DNA of 64,000 nt from Datnioides undecimradiatus (GCA_008933995.1 WARS01000043.1:4268001-4332000), one strand, 5' to 3'; positions 25,901 to 39,436 are shown, counted from the stretch's first letter. Translations and numbers: made by a program. The notes: generated from the sequence alone by a model not told the origin.

Positions 25901-27960
25901 CATTCATTCAAGTGGGCTACAGAGCATTTTACAGAAAAGTAGGTGATGGTATCGTCAGATGAGATTTATTAAAATTATATTTTATTTGATTTAGAGAAAG
26001 GAACTATTTAACGTTAAAGGAGATTAACACATTCACGCTACACGTGTCCTTTCCTGTAACCCACAACCTGAGAGTACTTCTAGTTAGTTTAGTTAAGGTA
26101 GGAGGAAAACTCTTAGTCTAACAGTATCATTAGCCAGGCTACAACAATGATTCAGCAACTGCTCAGGCTAATTTGTGCACCAATAGCACAAGTTTTCAAA
26201 TGAGTGACGCGCAAAAGGCCAGATTTGAAACAGGAAACAGGAAAAACAAGTTGTAGGGCCAAAATGCAGACGCTGCATGCAGGATGAAGGAAATACAGCT
26301 GCTTACAGGTGGTTCTGGTTACTGCAGGCAGGGTCAAAGTCAACTGAACCGAGACAGGAAGCGAATGCATCAATAAAAGGGGAAATGGCTGAACTGAAAC
26401 ATGCATGCAGGTGATGCATCGATCCTACCCACTGACGTCAGTTGTGACCACGTGCATCAGATGACGTAGCACAAAGCGGGAAAGTTGCCACGTGGAGGCC
26501 TGGGTGGAGGGAAGTCGAACACAGGAATGTTCATGCAGGGTTACCGAATGTTTGATTGGAGCTACCGACTTCTGAAATGCAATGGATTGCAGCGACTGGT
26601 GCAACATGTAGATCTCTTAAAACAGACGTGCTATCGACCTGGAAACTGCCCCAACCGCTCCGAAGTTTGCACAAAGTGAAAGTTGAAAGCTTAGAGGAAG
26701 CTCTAACACGTGTAAACATCAGCTAATCAGCCTAATAAGAGGGTGTCATGTCTGCATGTGTGCATGCACTTGTATGTGAACTTGCCTGCCTCTATTTATG
26801 CGTGTGTGTGTGTGTGTGGAGACCTGAAGTTCATACAGTGTATCTGGGCAGAGTGGCAGCGGGTAATTAAAGTGCCCATTTAGCTGCTGTGCTTCCTGTG
26901 TCCGCCTTAAAGGTGGCAGCTGCAGTGAGCGGTCCTCTTTATGTGTGATGGATGCTGTAATTACAGCAGACAGGAGAGCTGGGGACTAAAATTGGCTGGA
27001 AACAAAGTGTACTTTCACCCCGTCACGTGACCCTTTCATCGTGATCCACGCCTCTCAGCCAGCGGTTCAACCCATCTGCAGGTTTTGTTTGCGACATCTT
27101 TGCAAACTCAAGTCCCAAGGAGCTCGCCATAACTTTGCAGCTACACGACGGCGGATCTGGTGGACAAATGGCCTCTGGGTGCGACTTTGCAGGAGCCACA
27201 GATGCATTGCCTTGACTGAGCATCTGTCATTTTAATTTAACTACATCAAAGGATGAATCCAGGCCCTGTGAATAATGGATTGCACCACGGGAAGCAGGAT
27301 ACAACTCCTGACAGCTGCATTTTGGGGAACCTGCAGAGAGGGAGAAGACGGGGGATACAGAGAGGTTCAGACTGACAGAAAGAGCGTGTTGGGAGTTCCT
27401 CGGCTTAATTGCATTGTGTTTGAAATCCCCCGATTCCTCAATAAGAGAGCGGTGTCTGAAATTATAAATGAAAAACTTTTGTTTTCTGCTTACGTGGCTG
27501 AAATTGGATCATTTTCTGCTGACAGAAAATGTTTTTTTGTTTTTTTTCCAGCAGGTGAACGGAGGAGTTGTTGTTGAGCGTCTCAGCTAATGGTGACAAA
27601 CTGTTCCAAGGATCTGCTCAGTTTCTGTGCAGGGAAACACAGACGTAACTACCTCTCTCGCTGAGTTTAACCCGACCTTGGGGGCAAGATGGCTGAGAGA
27701 GTTGAGAGTTATTTGAGCTTTTTATCCAGAGCAGATCAAGGACCAACAGGAAGTTCTGCACACACGGTCCCACGCTTAACATTTAGCTACAGGTGCACAA
27801 CCTTGTTGCTAAATCAAGGTTTATGCATCTGCAAGACAACAGGAAACATGAAGGGAACAAATAGATTTAATATAAAATATGCGACCAGCCGATGTACCTG
27901 CAAGTTCAAGCTAACGCCGACGAGGTGCACGCAGCTGTGATGTAGATAAATCAAACTTTT
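19905..27960. other. Gene-free stretch
   Basis: No exon recognised. The ORFs at 22546-23064 (+, 172 codons) and 23132-23533 (+, 133 codons) lie in GC-rich DNA with few stops, but show no domain and differ in frame from any nearby splice-like site. A repeat-free block at about 21780-22090 looks unlike neutral DNA and is a conserved-element candidate. A short (GT)n is at 26802-26818. Confidence 0.5.
26802..26818. repeat. Short (GT)n microsatellite
   Basis: Seventeen bases of alternating GT. Confidence 0.85.
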
Positions 27961-27964
27961 TATG

Positions 27965-28430
27965 ATAACATTCATAATAATTCAAAAACTTTACTTATAA
28001 AGCACAATTTCTAAAAGATACAAGGTGCTTTGACAGGAAAAGCAAAAGCAGGATCCTCGGGGAGAAACAGAAAGTCACGCCGAACAGAAACAGAAGTAGA
28101 CAAAATGCAAAAAGGCGGATACAGATAAATACAAATAAAGAGAATTAAAGGATTTAAAAGATGTGACAAATTCAGGAAACTAAGTAAAATTAAAAGACAT
28201 CAAATGAAAGTAAATCTAAGGAAATGGCCTTTAAGAGGAGATTTAAAAGAAGACTCAGCGACTCTGTGAGCCAAGCCGGGGATTCAGATTTAAACCTCAG
28301 CTCTGAAACGGCCACTGACCCCACCTGAGGATCTTAGGAGGGTGAAAAGAGCTCGTTAAACCTTAAAACGACTCAGAGTCAAACACGGAGCCACTGGAGA
28401 GAACGCGGTGTCACCTGTTTAAACCAATAA
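27965..28430 (+). repeat. Degraded teleost interspersed repeat, fuller copy
   Basis: Starts with acttataaagcaca and aaggtgctttgac, a version of the 'caaagtgctttaca' words of a common fish repeat, and runs to acacggagccactggagag near the other end. A-rich middle. It shares its layout with 3640-3960 (3' part) and 48690-48935 (5' part). No coding capacity remains. Confidence 0.5.
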
Positions 28431-28439
28431 GAACATATG

Positions 28440-28728
28440 GGTCTGTATCTGCTCCTCCACCATGAGTGGAGCCGGCTCAGGTGGTGCAGGCACCTCGTCT
28501 GCAGGACGTCTCCCTGAGGTGGAGACCCCGGGGCACACCCAGGACTCGCTGGAGAGACTATATCTCTCGGTAGGCCTGGGAATACCTTGGTATCCTTCTG
28601 GAGGAGCGGGTGGGAGTGGCTGGGGAGAGGAGGGTCTGGGCATCCTTTCTGAGACTGTTGCCCCTGTGACCTGGACTTCTGGAGAAGGAGATGGATGGAT
28701 GGATGGATGGATGGATGGATGGATGGAG
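28440..28728 (+). mobile_element. 3' end of a non-LTR retrotransposon with (GGAT)n tail
   Basis: The segment contains ggtgcaggcacctcgtctgc, acccaggactcgctggagag, actatatctctcgg and ggcctgggaataccttgg, and ends in about nine GGAT units (28690-28728). This is the familiar 3' end of a LINE family abundant in teleosts (L2/RTE-like; exact family not assigned). It is 5'-truncated, as is normal for target-primed insertion. The 152-codon ORF at 28462-28920 reads through this element and is not a gene. It abuts the repeat at 27965-28430, suggesting insertion beside or into it. Confidence 0.82.
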
Positions 28729-31700
28729 GTCTGTATCGACCTAATCAATATGAGCCACTACCCCTCACCGCTGCTACAAGGCTCGCTTGACGGCCATGTC
28801 CAAGCTGCTCACCACTGGTCAAAAATCAGCTTTTGCAGATTTTATCATATTCAAACCATTAAATCCGTCTCAAACACAAGAATACACACCGAGAAAGACT
28901 CCAACTTATGCATAAAATAAACACAAGTGGGATAAAACCAAGCTGCAGCGGTGCAGATGTGCTTTGACATGTTGTTCTTCAAAGAACCGGCAGACGCTGC
29001 ACCAACAGTTTAACGATATATGAGCATCAAACGGAAAAAGGAGACATGACGCGACTGCTCCCAGCAACCAAACAAAGAAACACAGCAGAGGTATCCTCCA
29101 GTGCAGGTGGAAGTAACGGTGCAATCATAAGAGGAAGGGAATCGTTAAAGCAAATATCCTCTTTTTGAGATCTCACGCCTGAATCTTGAGGTATTTTGCC
29201 CTGTGAAGCATCTCATCGTGTTGCAGATACTTATAAATTAACGGAGTTATCCTCCGAACTCGTCCGGACTCTCCAAACGATCACTGTTTTGGGTTGCAGT
29301 CCAAAAGCAAGTCTTGCTTCTATTAAAAACTTAAACTTGATAGTTAGTAAAACAGTTAATAGCTGATAATGGAGGGTAAATGGGGAACACGGGAGCCTTA
29401 GTAAACATTTACACTGTGTGCACCTCATAGCCGACCTGCATGACCATAAATGTCACATTTAATCGAGATGCTGTTATTTCTGTAGTATATATGCCGTATG
29501 CAGAGAAAGCAGAGGCTGAAATGTTTGTTTGTTGCCTCTTTACTGTGGCGTTGCTCCTGAAAGCAAAGATTAATAAAACCGTTGTTTGGGCTGAACTCTC
29601 CCCGATGAGCATCTGCACCTGCAACTGCATCACAGACGAGCTAATGTACGTTTTCCAAGACTCACGCCTTCTGTGCACAGCTCAGAGTCTGTTTGGACGT
29701 TTGCTGCTGAACTTACCATGCCTTTAACCTTTATGTATGGTGGCCTTTTGTCAGCGTAGACCTGCTGCAAACTCGTGACCTTCTGTGCTTTCACAGCTTG
29801 GATTTGCACAGCATGTGTAATTATGAGTGTTTGAACCGGAACAAACCACTGTAACTTCATCCAAGCTCTCAAACTCGCAACCTTGGCTTCTAAAACAGGA
29901 ATGAATGAGCAGAATAGCTACAGGTGCTGCAATAGCTGCATTTGGTCGTGTTAACTGTGGATAAAACAGGCTGTAAAAGGCTTCTCAGGGTTTGTAGCTT
30001 AAAATCGACATTTTCCTTGTTTTGCTGTCAAGCCTGAAGTTGACCGTTCCTCAAACAAGAAGCTGCTTCTTAAAGGTTTTACTTCTTGAAGATATGTTGC
30101 GCACTCTCTGTGTTCACACAACTAAACCGCTCACTGGACTGAAACTCCAAACTCATTACCCTTGCAGAGTCCTGCAGCTGCATCCCACCCTGTAATCAAG
30201 ACCTTGTACAAAGACTCAGACCTGCCATGTCCACCTGAACCCTGATCACAGTTCCTGCATGTTATGGCTGTGCAGCCACAGTGCAGCATGGTTTTAATTT
30301 TAAAATGCACAGCACCACATGCATAAGCAGTTGGATCTGTGTTTGCATTGATCACAGTCCCTGTAACACCTGACATTTCACCATTTTTTGCAGTCAGAGC
30401 AAAGAAATTGACGTTTTCCTACGTCATGCATGCAAAATATTAAATAAAAACTCACAAAAAATAACAATTTGAGCATCAAAGCTTGTGAAAATAAGTCTCT
30501 CTGGTATATAAATGAGTAGTCACAGCCACAGTTTGTCCACCTCACTGGTGCAACAACAGACAGATGTAGATACAAACAGAAGAACTGGACTGGATTAATA
30601 GGACCATTGCAACAGCTCGCTAAATCTAGTTAATGGATTAGGACAATGGATGGATTTGGAAGTCTCGAGGTGTGTCGGTGTTTTTGTTGACAATGAACTG
30701 GAATAAATAACGCCCAGCGCAACAAACCTCACACCCTGAGAAAACCAGATAAAGCAAGTCCATTTCCATTTCACACCCCGGCCTGCAGATCATTGTCTTC
30801 ACTGCCCACATTCTGCAAAATAACCACGTTTGTTTGCGACATTATTCAGATTTTTTGCTCCTGGGAAGGAGTATGGATAAACAATATGACAAAACTGAGC
30901 TTTGGGAGCCAGAAACGAGGTGTAATTTAAACCCCGCACCGTAAAAGAAAGGAGGCTTTAAACCTCCCAAATTGGCAGGAAAACAAGAAAGTAAGCACAG
31001 ATTAAGAAATACCTGTTTGTGTCAAAACGGCTGACGGCTAAAACTCTTTCCAGGGATCCGATGACTCTGTCCCTCGGGTCGATTTCCCGGCTTACTGGGC
31101 TTACGGAGCAGCTCCGCTGGAAGTACGTGACTAATGTGCAGCTTAATCAAGGCAATCGTTTGAAAGGTCATCTAATGAGTAGGAGTGAAGATCATATGTT
31201 AGCCTTTATCCCTCACTGTGGGATGTCGCGGTGAGCGGGGAACACCTGCCGCCTCCTGTCAAAACATTAGCTCGTGCTAATTAGCTAAAGGGATCTGCCT
31301 GTTTTACCAGTTCAACCGTGGGAAGTATGAAAGATCTTATACAGGGGATTTATGAATGCTGGCTCCGCTGAGCCAAGACCTTTTTGACTTGTCTACGGGC
31401 AAGTGAGCCTCCTAGAAATTACACTCACACACTGATGATTCGCAGTAGTAAATGCATTTCATTCAAAACATGTATGCTTTGCTTACGGCCACCCTCAACT
31501 GTGATCCCTGTGCATTGCGGAGATAACAGTGCCCTGGGAGGTTGCAGGGGTTGCAGGGCTGGAGGGCATGATTGCTTCCCAGCAGAGGTGGGTTCAGAGC
31601 GTCTTGAAGAAGGATGGATCCTGCAGCAAGTCACCAGGTCGTTACAGGAGGCTGCAGGGCGGAGCAGCGGAAGCTGAAGCACTCGATCTGGGCTGTGAGC

Positions 31701-32480
31701 TGACCGGCGGCCTATAGCAGAGGGAGAGCACACGTGGGGCTTTTCAGTGTATTGTTACCAGGACGAGGACGTGAAATATGGCTTCTCCTGGGCGCCCTAA
31801 CCCAAGGAACAGTGGGTCCCTTTTGCACCAGTTTAAACAGACTCTTACATATTGATCAGCTGATGCACAATACGTTTTATCTTTATTGATAATCACCAGA
31901 TTTACTCAACCCTTCCTGCTCGAAATAGTCTCACTACTGCGCTTTGTTTCGCTTTAACACGTGAAATATACAGTACGTGCACTGAAAGGCACAGCGGCGG
32001 GAACGGGAGCGCCACAACACCCCTCCTGATTTGTGACTCCGGAGTGAACCGGCATTGCAGCAGATTGCGTTTTTATGTCCCCATGAATCACGATCTCAGT
32101 CGCTCTACGTTCCCGGCTCCGCAGCCGCGCCTGCGCTGCCCGTGTTTAAAGCCAAGCCCTTTTCCAAAGCGACACATCCTGCATCGAATGTCGCACAAAC
32201 ACCCGGCGGCCAGTGTGGCGCCATCCTATAGGATCGTCACTGGGCTGCACCAAGACAAAGATCACCTGAAGGCTGAGGCGGAGAGTCGATTAGCCGCCAG
32301 CTGGCTGTGTTTACGTCGGAGTTTCCATTTCCATTAAGCAGCTTTCAGTGGCTGCTTTCCAAAGATACGTACTGCATGATTTACGCTGAGGTATCAGACG
32401 TCTGGCCCTAAAATGAGTCACTTCCACCTTCGGTCATCTTACCGCTCTTAAGTATTTTGCCAAATTCATTTCTGTCCAGG
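28729..32480. other. Gene-free stretch
   Basis: No exon, RNA gene or clear repeat recognised. Small ORFs (for example 31384-31677 +, 31425-31733 -) overlap each other on opposite strands and look like chance. Confidence 0.5.
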
Positions 32481-32970
32481 CGCCTTCCTCTCCTCTCTTT
32501 CCCTCCTTCCTCTCTTTCCCTCCTTCCTCTTCCTCTCCTTCCCTCCTTCCTCTCCTCTCCTTCCCTCCTTCCTCTCCTCTCTTTCCCTCCTTCCTCTTCC
32601 TCTCCTTCCCTCCTTCCTCTCCTCTCTTTCCCTCCTTCCTCTCCTCTCTGCCTCCTTCCTCTCCTCTCTTTCCCTGCTTCGTCTCCTCTCCTTCCCTCCT
32701 TCGTCTCCTCTCTTTCCCTCCTTCCTCTCCTCCCTTTCTCGCCTCCTCTGCTCCACTCTTTGGTTTTGCGTCCTCTCCTTTACCCTACTGTATCTCCTCT
32801 CATCCTCGTCTCTTCTTCTTCTCGTCTCCTCTTTAATTTCACTCTTTTGTCTCCTCCTTCCTCTCCTCCGCCTTTTTCCTTGCCTCCTCTCGTCCTTCCC
32901 TCATTTCTATCCTTCCTCACTTCTTTGTGTTTCGTTATTTGTCTCACCTCCTCCTCTCTCTCCCCTCCTA
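32481..32970. repeat. Polypyrimidine tract with ~22-base minisatellite
   Basis: About 490 bases made almost only of C and T on this strand, with 167 bases (32483-32649) having no purine at all. The first ~270 bases are tandem variants of a 22-23 base unit (tttccctccttcctctcctc). The right part is more degenerate. The long ORFs on both strands here (245 codons +, Ser/Leu/Pro only; 96 codons -, Arg/Glu/Gly only) are low-complexity by-products. Confidence 0.95.
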
Positions 32971-33090
32971 CACTACCCATCGCCGCAGACTCACAGGACT
33001 CCCGTGGATACCGAAAGGTCAGTGAATGTGGGACCATTAAATGCACACACACGCACCGGCCTCTAAAACACCATAACATTATGGCACTGA

Positions 33091-33120
33091 ACACACACAC
33101 ACACACAGACACACACACAC
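33091..33120. repeat. (AC)n microsatellite
   Basis: Thirty bases of AC with one AG interruption, 120 bases right of the polypyrimidine tract. Confidence 0.95.
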
Positions 33121-33389
33121 GAGCTCCAGCTCCTCGGTGTGTGACAGTAACCAGGAGCCAGCCTGACGTGTTTTCTTCTGTGGCGGCTCTTTAGCATGTA
33201 TGAAGCACGTGATCCACACACTGTGACATTTGAAATAGAAAGTAATTGGCGCATCTTTTGAGGAAATAGCACGACATTCATTTCATTTCACTGCCGTGTC
33301 ACTGTAATGTGCATTCGCACTGCTCTACTGTCGCTTACACATCCTCACTTTGGCAGAAAACCACGTGTTTTACTATTAGTTTTACTTTT

Positions 33390-33665
33390 AATAGACGTCA
33401 GCTCTCGCCTTCTTGTTTCCTGTTCTCGCCCGTGTCGTTAGCTGGTTCATTGGTTTCACCTGTGTCTCGTTTGCCTTCTCTCTCCCCAGCCCGTGCGTCG
33501 TGTCGCTCTATTTGTTCCTCGTTAGATCGTCTCCATTCATTCTTCGTGCCGGAGTGTTTCCCAGTGTTTCCCTGAGTTAATTGTGTCTTAGATTTATGGT
33601 TTTTCCTGGACTTTTGCTTTAAGTTTATGGATTTCTGCCTTCTTGTTGCTGCATTTGACGATATT
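33390..33665 (+). repeat. Probable teleost interspersed repeat, T-rich
   Basis: Contains cttgtttcctgttctcgccc, ggtttcacctgtgtctcgtt and tttttcctggacttttgc in the order found in a widespread fish repeat with T-rich, TTT/CCT-rich wording. No coding capacity. Family not assigned. Confidence 0.42.
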
Positions 33666-36164
33666 TTAGGCTGTTGCACTCTTCAGGGTCATCACGTGCG
33701 TTTCCTGTCCTTTACAACTTTTCCATTTTGTGCAGGCTGATAGACCAGTGCTGTCGTACTGCAAGTGCATCATCTTAAGTTGTGTTAAAGAGTCTTTTTG
33801 ATTGAAACATCTGAGCAGGAAGTGTCGAGTTTCACCGACAGCGGCGCTGAACGCTGGACGACCAACGCAGCCCAGTGGAAACACTGGACCCTGTGACTGG
33901 CCGTGAACTCAGAGCTTCTCTTTCTATCTGCAGGCGCGGATCAGCAAACATGCACATATCTCACCAAAATACAAGAAATTACGCCTGAAACAGGTAAAAT
34001 TAGGAATCAAGGCATCGCTTCAAGGCACGCATTTTGCATAAATGCATAATTCATCCCGCAGCTGAGGTAAATAACTCAAGAATTCGAGGTATACGGAATT
34101 AAATTAGAGGAAGAATAAAAGAAAATGTCATCTATCATAATGAAATATTGTATAATGAGCGTTTGCAATTAAGGGAAAACCTTGAATTTAAAGTGGGGCA
34201 TTTATAAACTATACCTGAGGGGCTTTTTAGCAACAATAGGCCTTCTGTTGAACACGCAGCAGGATGTGTCTCCACCTCACCTCTGTCAGGCTTTCTGACG
34301 CCCATCAGTGGCTCACGTTGAGCAGCATATGGCGCAGTGTGGATGCTTTCATACAGAGGGACTGTTAAAGAAACCTCAAAGTTGCAATGACTGAAGCTGT
34401 AAATGGTTTTTCTTCCTGCACCACACAGCAGAGTCATTCAGATGCACGTGTGAGGTCCTCCGCTGCCCGTTCACTCTGCTGCACTCTGGTCCTCCTGAGG
34501 ATCCAGCATCTGTGCTCCGGTCTGCCGTGAAGTCCCGTCACACCCTGGACGTCCACCTCATCAAGCATCTGCCAATTCAGAATCAGCCTTTTATAAATAT
34601 TTAAGCCGATGTCAGAGGCAAACCATTCACATGCAAAGACAGTTCCATCTACTAACCTTGTCGAGCTTCTCACATGCAGGTTAGCTATTTAGCTAGCTCA
34701 CTGTGGTGCTATCTCACACTTTAGCAAATGCATTCAGCCTGAAACCTACATTAAAACATAGGGTCAAACAGTTGCATGTAAAGGTAAAGGTGTAGCTCAG
34801 GAGGACGAGTGTGTGGAAGAAGTGTGAACGTGCTTCATGTCTTTCAGCTGATTTGTCCCAGTCTGCCTCCACTAGTTTCTCCATGCCGCCATGGACGAAC
34901 AGAGCATGCTCAGAAGAGTCCATCTCCAGCTGATTAAGTGCATGCATGTTTGAGACCTAGGAGCAGACTTCCCACATATCAGAACAGGATAAAACTATGC
35001 AAAAGTGTCCAAAATGTATGAATTCATAGGTAAAAGTGTGACAGACACTCGCTGTTAAACGCAGTGTCACGCAGCCTGTTTCTGTTTGTGTACAGTATAA
35101 AGTACGTGTGAGACTCCGCTGGGGAAACTATTTTTGAAAGCAGCTCCACCGTCCCAGCAGCCAGGCAGCCTTCAGGCGTCGTGCCCCAGCGGACGCTCTG
35201 GTTTCGAGCGAACTGCGTGCTCCTTCTTCTGTGCAGCACACTGTGCGAGGTCCTGTCAGAAAAAAAAAAAACAAAAAAACTGTCTTTGAAGGAAGCGTTG
35301 TTGTCAGAAAGGCAACAACAGCCTGCAGGCCTCCACGCCTCAGCGGACGCCACACTTTGCTGTAGCCCGTTGCGCCGTGTGCGATGGACACGCTGCCGTT
35401 GTCAGTGGCGAGTAGCGATGATGGGAAGGCCTGAGCTTTTGGCGGCTGCCGACTTGTTTAATTCAAAGCCCTTCCACGGAAAGTTGGCTCAGAGTCGCGA
35501 GGCTCTAACGAGCTTCAAATCCAGAAAGCTTTCGTGTCAGCACTCGTCATCTCAGCCACGTACGCTGGATGCCCGCTAATGAGACTTTAGCCTCCACGCC
35601 GCGGCCCCGGCCTTTCTCTTTGGTCGTCGGGGGAGGCGTTAGAAGACGGTGAGATGCAGAAGACGCGGCGTGGACAGAGTGCTTTTAAAAGCCTCATTTG
35701 CTGTTGTCATGACTGATGCAATCGCCCACCGCGTCCTCAGTCACACACAAACCCGTGTTATTGTGTTTGTGCCAGAGACAGAATTAAAGGAAAGAAGCTA
35801 CAGAAGGTGTGTGCGCACACACTTACACATTATACATGCACACTGTTACACACATGCGCATTTTGAATTTGCAACTTTATTGATATTTCATATGTGCACA
35901 CTTCAGCTGCTGCACAACAATCAATCAATCAATAAAGATCGTATCTTAGACCCTACGAGGGAGGACGTTTCTTCCTCTTATCTACCATCACTGAAACAAA
36001 CAGGTTGGACAAAATGATTAAAAGACCCTTGTCTGCGTTGTGTCAGGCTGCACTTGTTTTACCTTGGTGTGCATAGTAAACCGGCAGAGGAGTATGTTTG
36101 TGTCAGCGATTCAGTTTCGTCCTCTGCAAATTGCACATGCATAAATCTAATTTGCACTGTCTGA

Positions 36165-36200
36165 TACATATATATATAAATATATATATATACATATATT
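36165..36200. repeat. (TA)n-rich simple repeat
   Basis: Alternating TA with a few interruptions. Confidence 0.85.
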
Positions 36201-36385
36201 TTATGGAAACGTATCACCGCCAGGATTCGCTGTGAGACGTCACCACACTTCACCACACTGGAGCAAATCGTTGCACAGTCGTCGGTGCAGCAGTACAAAA
36301 TGTATCAGCCAATGCAAATGAGCTTTTATATGAATGTAATTTGTAGGTGACAGAGTTATGCATATTCATGGCTGGCATGCATCTC

Positions 36386-36410
36386 TGTGTGTGTGTGTGT
36401 GTGTGTGTGT
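36386..36410. repeat. (TG)n microsatellite
   Basis: Twenty-five bases of uninterrupted alternating TG. Confidence 0.9.
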
Positions 36411-37384
36411 TTCTGCAATGAGTTATCGTTGGTGTGTATGTGCATTTGGCATTAATCACAATGTGGGGACTGCAACTGGCTCTTACATTACAGGGACTCA
36501 GGCGCCATTTGGGGACCAAATGCTGGTCCGCGCGCGGTAAATCATTTGTTTAAGCCTTCTTCTTCTTCTGTTGCATGAGTGGTTATCTAGGAAACCCAAC
36601 TTTGACGTGGAAATGACATAAACAACGATGAACAACATGGGATTTTCCTGCTGGTTATTAAGGGGTACTGCATTCTGCACGTGCATCTGAGCCTTTTGGT
36701 GAACTTTGCATGAGCACTGCCTTTAAGCTGCGCTGTGTTAATAGGGTCACACATGGCGTCTTAAGGCAAAACTAAATTAACCGCAGACCGACCCGGGGAG
36801 GGTATCGGCCTCCACCTCTGAGGTTTTATTTCTTCATTATGGACCGATGTTATTTCACCGCGCTGGCTGGGATATTTGTGCCGAGAGGGCAGATGTGGTC
36901 TCTTTTTGTCTCTTTTTGTGTTTTTTTTCATTCCAGCGCCTGATGAAACACGGTGTGAGGAAGAAGCAATTACATCTACTGAGGCGGAGAAAAGCTCTTT
37001 TTGTGGGAATTTGCAACAATCCCTGTTTTTATTATTTGGTTTATTTCATCATTCACGCTTTATATGTTTACTCGTTCAATCACACCATCCACCATTAAGA
37101 TGTTAACATCCTCTGCTTACTTACAGCGCCTTTGGAAGCTGCTGGAACCACTTTAACCGGAAGAACAACAAACTTGGTTGTTCTCCAGGAAACTTGAGTT
37201 CAGCCAAAGCTGCTTTTGGCGCCGGCATCCGCCATTGACTCTTGGACTTGTGCACTGGCTGTTGCATTCAGCCAAAGTGGTTTCTTTTTGGGCTGCAGTC
37301 AGAAAAAAAATGCATCTTTACACAGTTTTGTTTAATCCAGTCAAAGCGTCTAAATGAGAGCGTTTGGTGATCGAATTATTGTGA

Positions 37385-37600
37385 TTTAAACATATAATTA
37401 AAGTGCAAAAAGTAAAAGTACTCAGTGTTACAGTATCTATATTTACTGCTGCATCAGTAGCAGTTACAGTACCACAGCATAGAAACACATAGTGAGTAAA
37501 AGTCCTGCAGCTGCATTAAAGCACTTCAGTGCAAAGATAAATAGCATTCATCATCCAGGATGCATATTATAATTATATTCTATATGCATTATTGAATTTT
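37385..37600. repeat. Probable teleost interspersed repeat (the 'aaagtaaaagtactc' type)
   Basis: Contains aaagtaaaagtactcagtg, gagtaaaagtcctgcagctg and attaaagcacttcagtgc, followed by an AT-rich end. These words are typical of a short non-coding repeat found in very many copies in percomorph genomes. This copy is diverged. Confidence 0.5.
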
Positions 37601-39402
37601 AATTAGGATTTAAACATGATTTACACTGATTACACCACAGGGCTGGTAGAGTTCAATGTACTCTTGCATATCCAAAAACACAGAAATCCGGATAAACGAT
37701 GCGATTCGGGACCAAACACCAGAGGCTGCGTCTGACTGCGCTGCCCCGTCTTGGACGCGGCGCCATCTCGGATCGGCTGCGAGCTTTGATGAACCAGTCG
37801 GTCACAGCAGCAGCAGCTGGCTCGCAACGCTCGCATCTCTCCGAGAGATCCAATTAGAGACGAGGCGCGCAGTGAGTTCAACTTAAGCCCGGAAGCCAAC
37901 AGAGCGGCGTGGAAGATGAAGGTGTGTTGTGTGTGCGTGGCCGTGGCGTGACTGCAAACACACTGTCTATAGTAGTAATCTTAAATAATTCAGGGCCCTT
38001 TGCCTCAGTGTTGACGTTTCCACCAATGGCAACAGAGTGTGATCCCGCCCAGCTGAAGCGACTGACGCTGCCGCCTGACAGACTGACTGCCTGTCGTTAC
38101 CAACGCGTACGAAACACTCCCGCTATAAATAGGCCAATCGCAGGTCCTGCTCGTTCTCCAAACCCCAGCTTGCTCTGAGGGAGAAATTACAGGCTGTTAG
38201 TGAAATCACAGGCTGCTGCACCGATGGCAGGAACGAGCCACTCGTGACGCGCCGCGTCATTCATATCGTGTCATTTCTCATCGTTAGCGAGGGTCTTTAT
38301 GCGGCAGACAATCACAGGGTCGTTATGTGACCAGGAAAAGATCCATGGAAGCAGAGGGAAGCGCTCACTTCATCCACTGGTTAAAGAGGGAAATGGGAAG
38401 CTGGGACGGAGATGTCTGGGATCCCCTCGCAGCAGAGTCCTGACTTACAGCATTAGAGTTTATTTAGAAAAGGAGATATTCACATGTTTTGATTTTAAAA
38501 CTTGTTCCAGCTCTGCCGGGAGCATTAAAAACACCCTGAGCTTCAGGTAAAAATGCTGGGTCGGCTATCAGCAAGTACAAGGATGTGTACAGGCCGTGAC
38601 CTTGATACTGCAGCTTCTGCACCGTGGGAGGAAGTGGAGACGCGTCGTCCATCTTTAAATGTAGTCAAAGAGGTTTTATCACAGACTGCACCCACGGTAT
38701 GACACTGCACACACTTCCTGTCTCCTAAATGGGTGTTACCACCTCTGGGGTGAGAGGACCGGGTTGTTGACCACAACTCCCATCATCCCACGCTGCCGCA
38801 GGACGTCATCAGACTCTATCTTTTGATCAAAAGACAGAAAATGATTAATATTAAACACTGTAGTGACATTTAATCACATCTTCAGCTGCTTTTGGAGGTC
38901 GGAGCTTCTCCACACTCCACAGCTCCAGGTTGTGGGTAAGAAGCAACGCGTTCCCGGAGCTGAGTAACCTTTCCCTGACTAAATAAAGGTTATAATATCC
39001 TGACATTTGTTCCTCCCACTTGACGCCGCGGTGGCCGGTGACACCGCGAAATGCCACGGCGAGCGGCAGAGGTGCGCGTCCCCTCTGGCACGAGATGTGA
39101 GCTCGCTCTGCCGTTGGTTCGTGCGCGACGGGGGGGCTCGAGCTGTGACACTGCAGGGACATGACAGCCGATTCGCCGGCTGCTCTCGGCTCTCTATAGG
39201 CTGAGGAAACAGAACAAGAAGACGTGTTTTGCCGTGAAAGGCATAAATTCTCAAACAACACAGAGAGGCGGCGTCAGTGTCTTTATGACATGGAGCCTCT
39301 GAGCAGTGAGTGGAGTCGGGCTGGCAGACAGACACCAGGTCTGTGCTCTGCCTGTCCATCACAGCAGGGAGACAGGACAGAGCTGCACTGACAGACTGAC
39401 AC

Positions 39403-39436
39403 TGTGTGTGTGTGTGTGTGTGCATGTGTGTGTGTG
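39403..39436. repeat. (TG)n microsatellite
   Basis: TG run interrupted once by GCA at 39422. Confidence 0.9.

Larger units (their letters stand above)
33670..37380. other. Gene-free stretch with microsatellites
   Basis: No exon recognised. Holds an AT-rich simple repeat (36165-36200), a (TG)n (36386-36410) and a short interrupted A-run near 35260. The 122-132 codon ORFs at 35181-35579 and 35649-36017 show no domain. Confidence 0.5.

Noticed and set aside
28462-28920. 152-codon ORF starting MSGAGSGGAG
   Set aside because: Lies in the LINE 3' end and its GGAT tail (a repeated Met-Asp-Gly-Trp run).
32457-33194. 245-codon plus-strand ORF, the longest in the window
   Set aside because: It is the translation of the polypyrimidine minisatellite (Ser/Leu/Pro/Phe only) running into a CA repeat.
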